A DNA stretch of 6,199 nt from Burkholderiaceae bacterium (GTDB lineage Bacteria; Pseudomonadota; Gammaproteobacteria; Burkholderiales; Burkholderiaceae_E), in assembly GCA_019428955.1 (NCBI GenBank), contig JAHYJF010000211.1, positions 1-6,199 on the forward strand, written 5' to 3'. The position numbers were made by a program, and so were the translations under genes. Of the stretch, positions 3,846-6,199 are shown piece by piece. Position 1 is the first letter of the stretch; every line of letters begins with the position of its first letter. Under the pieces are notes generated by a model, which was given only the letters and a program-made list of their open reading frames with translations, was not told where the DNA came from and ran no database searches.

Positions 3846-4850
3846 TCAGCCCAGCGGGGAAGGCGGCTGCCAGATGCCGTCCCACGCGGACTGTGCGGTG
3901 AGTCGCAGGCGCTCCTGGAGGGACGGCTTGCGCTGGAAGCTGACGTGCAGGACGCGGCTTCGCTGGCAGGCACGTCGAATCACCTCGTCACTGGTCGCGA
4001 GTTCGTCCACCAGTCCCAGTTCCTGCGCCTTGCTGCCGAGCCAGGCCTCGCCGGTGGCGACCTTTTCCATATCGAGCTGCGCGCGGCGGCCTTGCACGAA
4101 CCCGCGGAACTGCGCGTGGATGTCCTCCAGTTCCTCGCGCAGCTTGGTGCGGCCGGCTTCGGTGTTTTCGCCGAACACGGTCACGGTGCGCTTGAATTCG
4201 CCGGCGGTGAATTGTTCCCAGTCGATGTTTCTGGCCTGCAGCCAGCGATGAAAGTTGGGAACCTGCGCGATCACGCCGATGGAGCCGATGAGCGCGAAAG
4301 GCGAAGCGACAATCCTGTCGGCGGCGGCGGCCATGAGATAGCCGCCGCTGGCAGCCACCGTGTCCACCATCACGGTCAGCGGCAGCTGGGCGTCGCGCAG
4401 CCTGAGCAGCTGGGCGGCGCCGAGCCCGTAGCGGTTGACCAGGCCGCCCCCGCTTTCGAGCCGCAGGAACACCGCGTCACCCGCCCTGGCCGCCTGCAGG
4501 ATGGCGCTGATTTCCTCGCGTAGCGCCGTCAACGCCGAGGCGCGAAGATCACCCCTGAAGTCCAGCAGGTAAATGCAGGGTTCGGCTTCCGCCCTTTTCT
4601 GCTGCGCCTTGCGTTCGAGCTTGCGCTGCTTGTGCAAAAGCTTGTGGGCTTTCCGGGGAAGCTGCGCGGCCTGGATCCTGTCCCCGGCCGCCTCGAACTG
4701 GCGGTTGACGTCGGTCACCTGGATCTGGCCGGCATGCTTGTCCTTGCGGCGCGACAAGGCGACCAGCCCGGCGACCAGAAGAAAGATGGCCAGCACGACG
4801 GTGGCGACTTCGGCCAGAAACAGGGCGTATTGCGAGACAAAGCTGTTCAT
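3846..4850 (-). CDS. sohB: SohB-type inner-membrane serine peptidase (S49 family)
   Basis: A 334-residue S49-family peptidase, close to E. coli SohB in length (349). Residues 8-32 form one N-terminal membrane anchor, followed by a charged linker rich in Lys, Arg and Gln (45-90). The protease domain begins at CIYLLDFRGDL (92-102). The nucleophile is Ser168 in TVAASGGY, and the general base is Lys220 in TAGEFKRTVTVFGENTE. Their spacing of 52 residues equals that of the S147-K199 dyad of the bacillar enzyme SppA. FALIGSIGVIAQVPNF (185-200) and VATGEAWLGSKAQELGLVDEL (264-284) are further family hallmarks. It probably degrades signal peptides or membrane-protein fragments. The start overlaps the stop of the upstream phosphodiesterase gene (ATGA), and no Shine-Dalgarno is visible, so translation probably depends on coupling. 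The frame stays open upstream to 5192, but that part shadows the phosphodiesterase gene. Confidence 0.93.
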   Translation of the reverse strand: MNSFVSQYALFLAEVATVVLAIFLLVAGLVALSRRKDKHAGQIQVTDVNRQFEAAGDRIQAAQLPRKAHKLLHKQRKLERKAQQKRAEAEPCIYLLDFRGDLRASALTALREEISAILQAARAGDAVFLRLESGGGLVNRYGLGAAQLLRLRDAQLPLTVMVDTVAASGGYLMAAAADRIVASPFALIGSIGVIAQVPNFHRWLQARNIDWEQFTAGEFKRTVTVFGENTEAGRTKLREELEDIHAQFRGFVQGRRAQLDMEKVATGEAWLGSKAQELGLVDELATSDEVIRRACQRSRVLHVSFQRKPSLQERLRLTAQSAWDGIWQPPSPLG

Positions 4851-5716
4851 CGGGAATGGCCAGACGTGTGCTTGGGCGGCTGCGTTTGCAGATTCGGCAG
4901 GCCTGAATTGTCTGGCCCGCTGCAAAGTTGCTGCTTCAGCCAGCCGGCGCGATTCGAGGTGAGGGAATCCGCGCCAAGTTGCAGATACCGTTTCGCCGTG
5001 GGCACGTCGTCCACCGTCCACAGGTGGACCTCCTTTTGCGCCGTCCGCAGCGTCTGCATGAACGCTTGATCGATAACCGGGTGCGCGCGGCAGCCGACGC
5101 CATCTGCGCCCGTTTTCTCGAGCACGTGCAGAATTGCTGTCGCGGTCGGCTGCACGCCGGTTTCCGGGTCGGCCTTGAAATCCGTCAGCCAAAGCGCCTT
5201 GAGTTGGGGCAGCAGGCGTTTGGCTTCGGCGATGACATTCGGATCAAAGGACATGACGATGGCCTGCCCCGACTGCAACCCGGAGCCGGCAAGCGCCGCT
5301 TTCAGGGCGGGCAGGATCTCCGGTCCGCATTTGATCTCGATGCACACCCGCTTGCCTGCGGGCACGGTGGCCAGGACCTCGCCAAGGGTGGGGATCCGGG
5401 CGCCGCGCCAGGGCTCGCCTTTCCAGGAACCCACATCAAGCCGGCGCAGCTCGGCGAACGTCGCCTCGGCCACTTTTCCGGCCCGGCCTGCCGTCCGCCG
5501 GGTGTCGGCGTCATGAATGCAGACGATTTTCCCATCCCGGGTGAGATGAAAATCCCCCTCGATGCCGTCGGCGCCCTGTTGCCAGGCCAGCTTGAATGCG
5601 GCAAGGGTGTTCTCCGGCGCATCATCGGCGGCGCCACGGTGGGCGATCATGGCAGGCGTGGCAAGGGCGCCGCCGAAGCAGGGAATAGGTTCGGTACCAG
5701 CAATGTAGCGGCTCAC
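4847..5716 (-). CDS. Glycerophosphodiester phosphodiesterase (GDPD family, UgpQ-like)
   Basis: A TIM-barrel GDPD enzyme that hydrolyses glycerophosphodiesters, such as phospholipid breakdown products, to glycerol-3-phosphate and an alcohol. With the chosen start the motifs are: AHRG (His26), PENTLAAF (34-41), IEGDFHLTRDGKIVCIHD (52-69; metal ligands Glu53 and Asp55, second catalytic His68), then IEIK (126-129, Glu127 and Lys129), and LWTVDD near the C-terminus. No signal peptide is evident, so it is probably cytoplasmic. The GTG start at 5716 gives 289 residues and has AAAGGGG 10 nt upstream. The same frame opens at ATG 5824, but the 36 added residues are Cys/Arg-rich and unlike the family; ATG 5650 (MIAHRG) would cut into the first strand. 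The last 27 or so residues extend beyond the domain and end inside the sohB start codon. The two genes form a coupled pair. Confidence 0.88.
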   Translation of the reverse strand: MSRYIAGTEPIPCFGGALATPAMIAHRGAADDAPENTLAAFKLAWQQGADGIEGDFHLTRDGKIVCIHDADTRRTAGRAGKVAEATFAELRRLDVGSWKGEPWRGARIPTLGEVLATVPAGKRVCIEIKCGPEILPALKAALAGSGLQSGQAIVMSFDPNVIAEAKRLLPQLKALWLTDFKADPETGVQPTATAILHVLEKTGADGVGCRAHPVIDQAFMQTLRTAQKEVHLWTVDDVPTAKRYLQLGADSLTSNRAGWLKQQLCSGPDNSGLPNLQTQPPKHTSGHSR

Positions 5717-5726
5717 GTGACGCGCA

Positions 5727-5733
5727 CCCCTTT
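5727..5733 (-). promoter_or_regulatory. Ribosome binding site supporting the GTG start of the GDPD gene
   Basis: Minus-strand AAAGGGG lies 10 nt before GTG 5716. The alternative ATG at 5824 has no comparable site. The spacing is at the long end of normal. Confidence 0.45.
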
Positions 5734-5885
5734 GTGTCCAGCGATGTCTTCCAAGTAGCGTGCACCGGCAAGCGCACTGACTTGGCGACCTGTTGACTTC
5801 AATCTTAGGCGGCATTTTCAACATGGCCGAGCATTCGTCGCAATCGGTCGGGGTGGCGCGGGCTGCAATGGGGCTACCGAGGGAC

Positions 5886-5891
5886 TATGAT
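5886..5891 (+). promoter_or_regulatory. Candidate -10 element for the right-edge gene
   Basis: TATGAT matches TATAAT in 5 of 6 positions, about 80 bases before ATG 5973. The hexamer 17 bases upstream (CTGCAA, 5863-5868) is a poor -35, so this is a weak call. Confidence 0.25.
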
Positions 5892-5972
5892 GAACTTACA
5901 GCCGTTTTTGGTGGGGGCAGCATGAAACCTTCTTCTTGCAGCGAGCAGGCGCGCCGGTTCGGCGACTGAATC

Positions 5973-6199
5973 ATGGCAGACCCGAGCGAAGCCGATCTGG
6001 CACGGGCCAATGCGTCCGTGAGCACCCTCCTCGACGGCATGCGGCTTTCCGCCCACCTCTATGCCGTCGAACCCCGGGAAGGGCGATGGGCGGTGATCGT
6101 GGAATGCGCCACGGGGTCGGGCTGGCAGCGCGTGGAACTGTGGGCAGGCCCTGAACTGCTGGCCGCGATCAATGGTGACGCCGAGGCCCGGGCGACCCT
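5973..6199 (+). CDS. Hypothetical protein, N-terminal part (runs off the right edge)
   Basis: An open frame of 75 codons starts at ATG 5973 and continues past the window edge without a stop. It reads MADPSEADLARANASVSTLL and then a segment with alternating charged and hydrophobic residues (WAVIVECATG, WQRVELWAGPELLAAI) that looks like a strand-helix fold of a small soluble protein. G or C dominates third codon positions, as expected for a real gene in GC-rich DNA. The family was not recognised. No strong ribosome site precedes the ATG, and the next in-frame ATG (6039) is an alternative start. An in-frame TGA at 5967-5969 rules out a longer N-terminus without readthrough. It is divergent from the GDPD gene with about 256 bp between the chosen starts. 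Confidence 0.6.
   Translation, partial: MADPSEADLARANASVSTLLDGMRLSAHLYAVEPREGRWAVIVECATGSGWQRVELWAGPELLAAINGDAEARAT

Noticed and set aside
3541..3885. 114-codon minus-strand frame across the terminator
   Set aside because: It spans the terminator hairpin, the palindrome at 3785-3796, and the antisense of the PEP-CTERM gene end. It shows no domain and is a shadow.
3737..3890. Plus-strand frame after the terminator that reads like protein (PTEDAEARTERIEAFERD and onward)
   Set aside because: It has no start codon or ribosome site and begins within the terminator of the previous gene. It then runs across the end of sohB on the other strand. At most it is a decayed gene end; nothing recognisable supports that.
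4851..5192. Upstream 114-codon extension of the sohB frame
   Set aside because: It lies opposite no gap but inside the GDPD gene in another frame of the same strand, has no S49 features, and the family's membrane anchor begins at the ATG at 4850.
5936..6154. 72-codon plus-strand frame overlapping the right-edge gene
   Set aside because: Its product is Arg/Pro/Gly-rich, typical of an off-frame reading of GC-rich coding DNA, while the 5973 frame stays open to the edge with more normal composition.

Overview
The window looks like chromosomal DNA (fairly GC-rich) of a chemolithoautotrophic proteobacterium, most likely a betaproteobacterium of the sulfur- or iron-oxidising kind. This is inferred from an alpha-carboxysome-type CsoS2 start, a CbbR-type regulator, an SbtA-type bicarbonate transporter paired with a PII-like protein, and a PEP-CTERM protein behind a sigma-54 promoter. 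No 16S or other phylogenetic marker is present, so the genus cannot be named.

Left part (1-2746) is a CO2-concentrating module. A minus-strand gene runs off the left edge and encodes the N-terminus of a CsoS2-like carboxysome scaffold with a recognisable Rubisco-binding N-peptide. A 180 bp divergent promoter region separates it from cbbR on the plus strand. Convergent to cbbR is a minus-strand pair, sbtA followed 15 bp later by a carboxysome-type PII-like gene (CPII/SbtB). The stop codons of cbbR and the PII gene share the palindrome TCATGA. The csoS2/cbbR and sbtA upstream regions share an AT-rich motif (core AATGATAAC), a candidate common operator that would place scaffold and bicarbonate uptake under CbbR. 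No Rubisco genes (cbbLS) lie in the window, and they are not in their usual place directly upstream of csoS2.

Middle part (2747-3845): a 358 bp intergenic region holds the sbtA upstream sequences and, at its right end, a near-consensus -24/-12 (RpoN) promoter for a secreted 193-residue PEP-CTERM protein with a galactose-binding-like (F5/8-type) core. A strong UUCG-loop terminator closes that transcription unit.

Right part (3846-6199): a minus-strand pair, a glycerophosphodiester phosphodiesterase followed by a SohB-type membrane serine peptidase, overlaps by ATGA. A divergent plus-strand gene of unknown function begins near the right edge and runs out of the window. No rRNA, tRNA, CRISPR array, insertion sequence or phage gene was seen.
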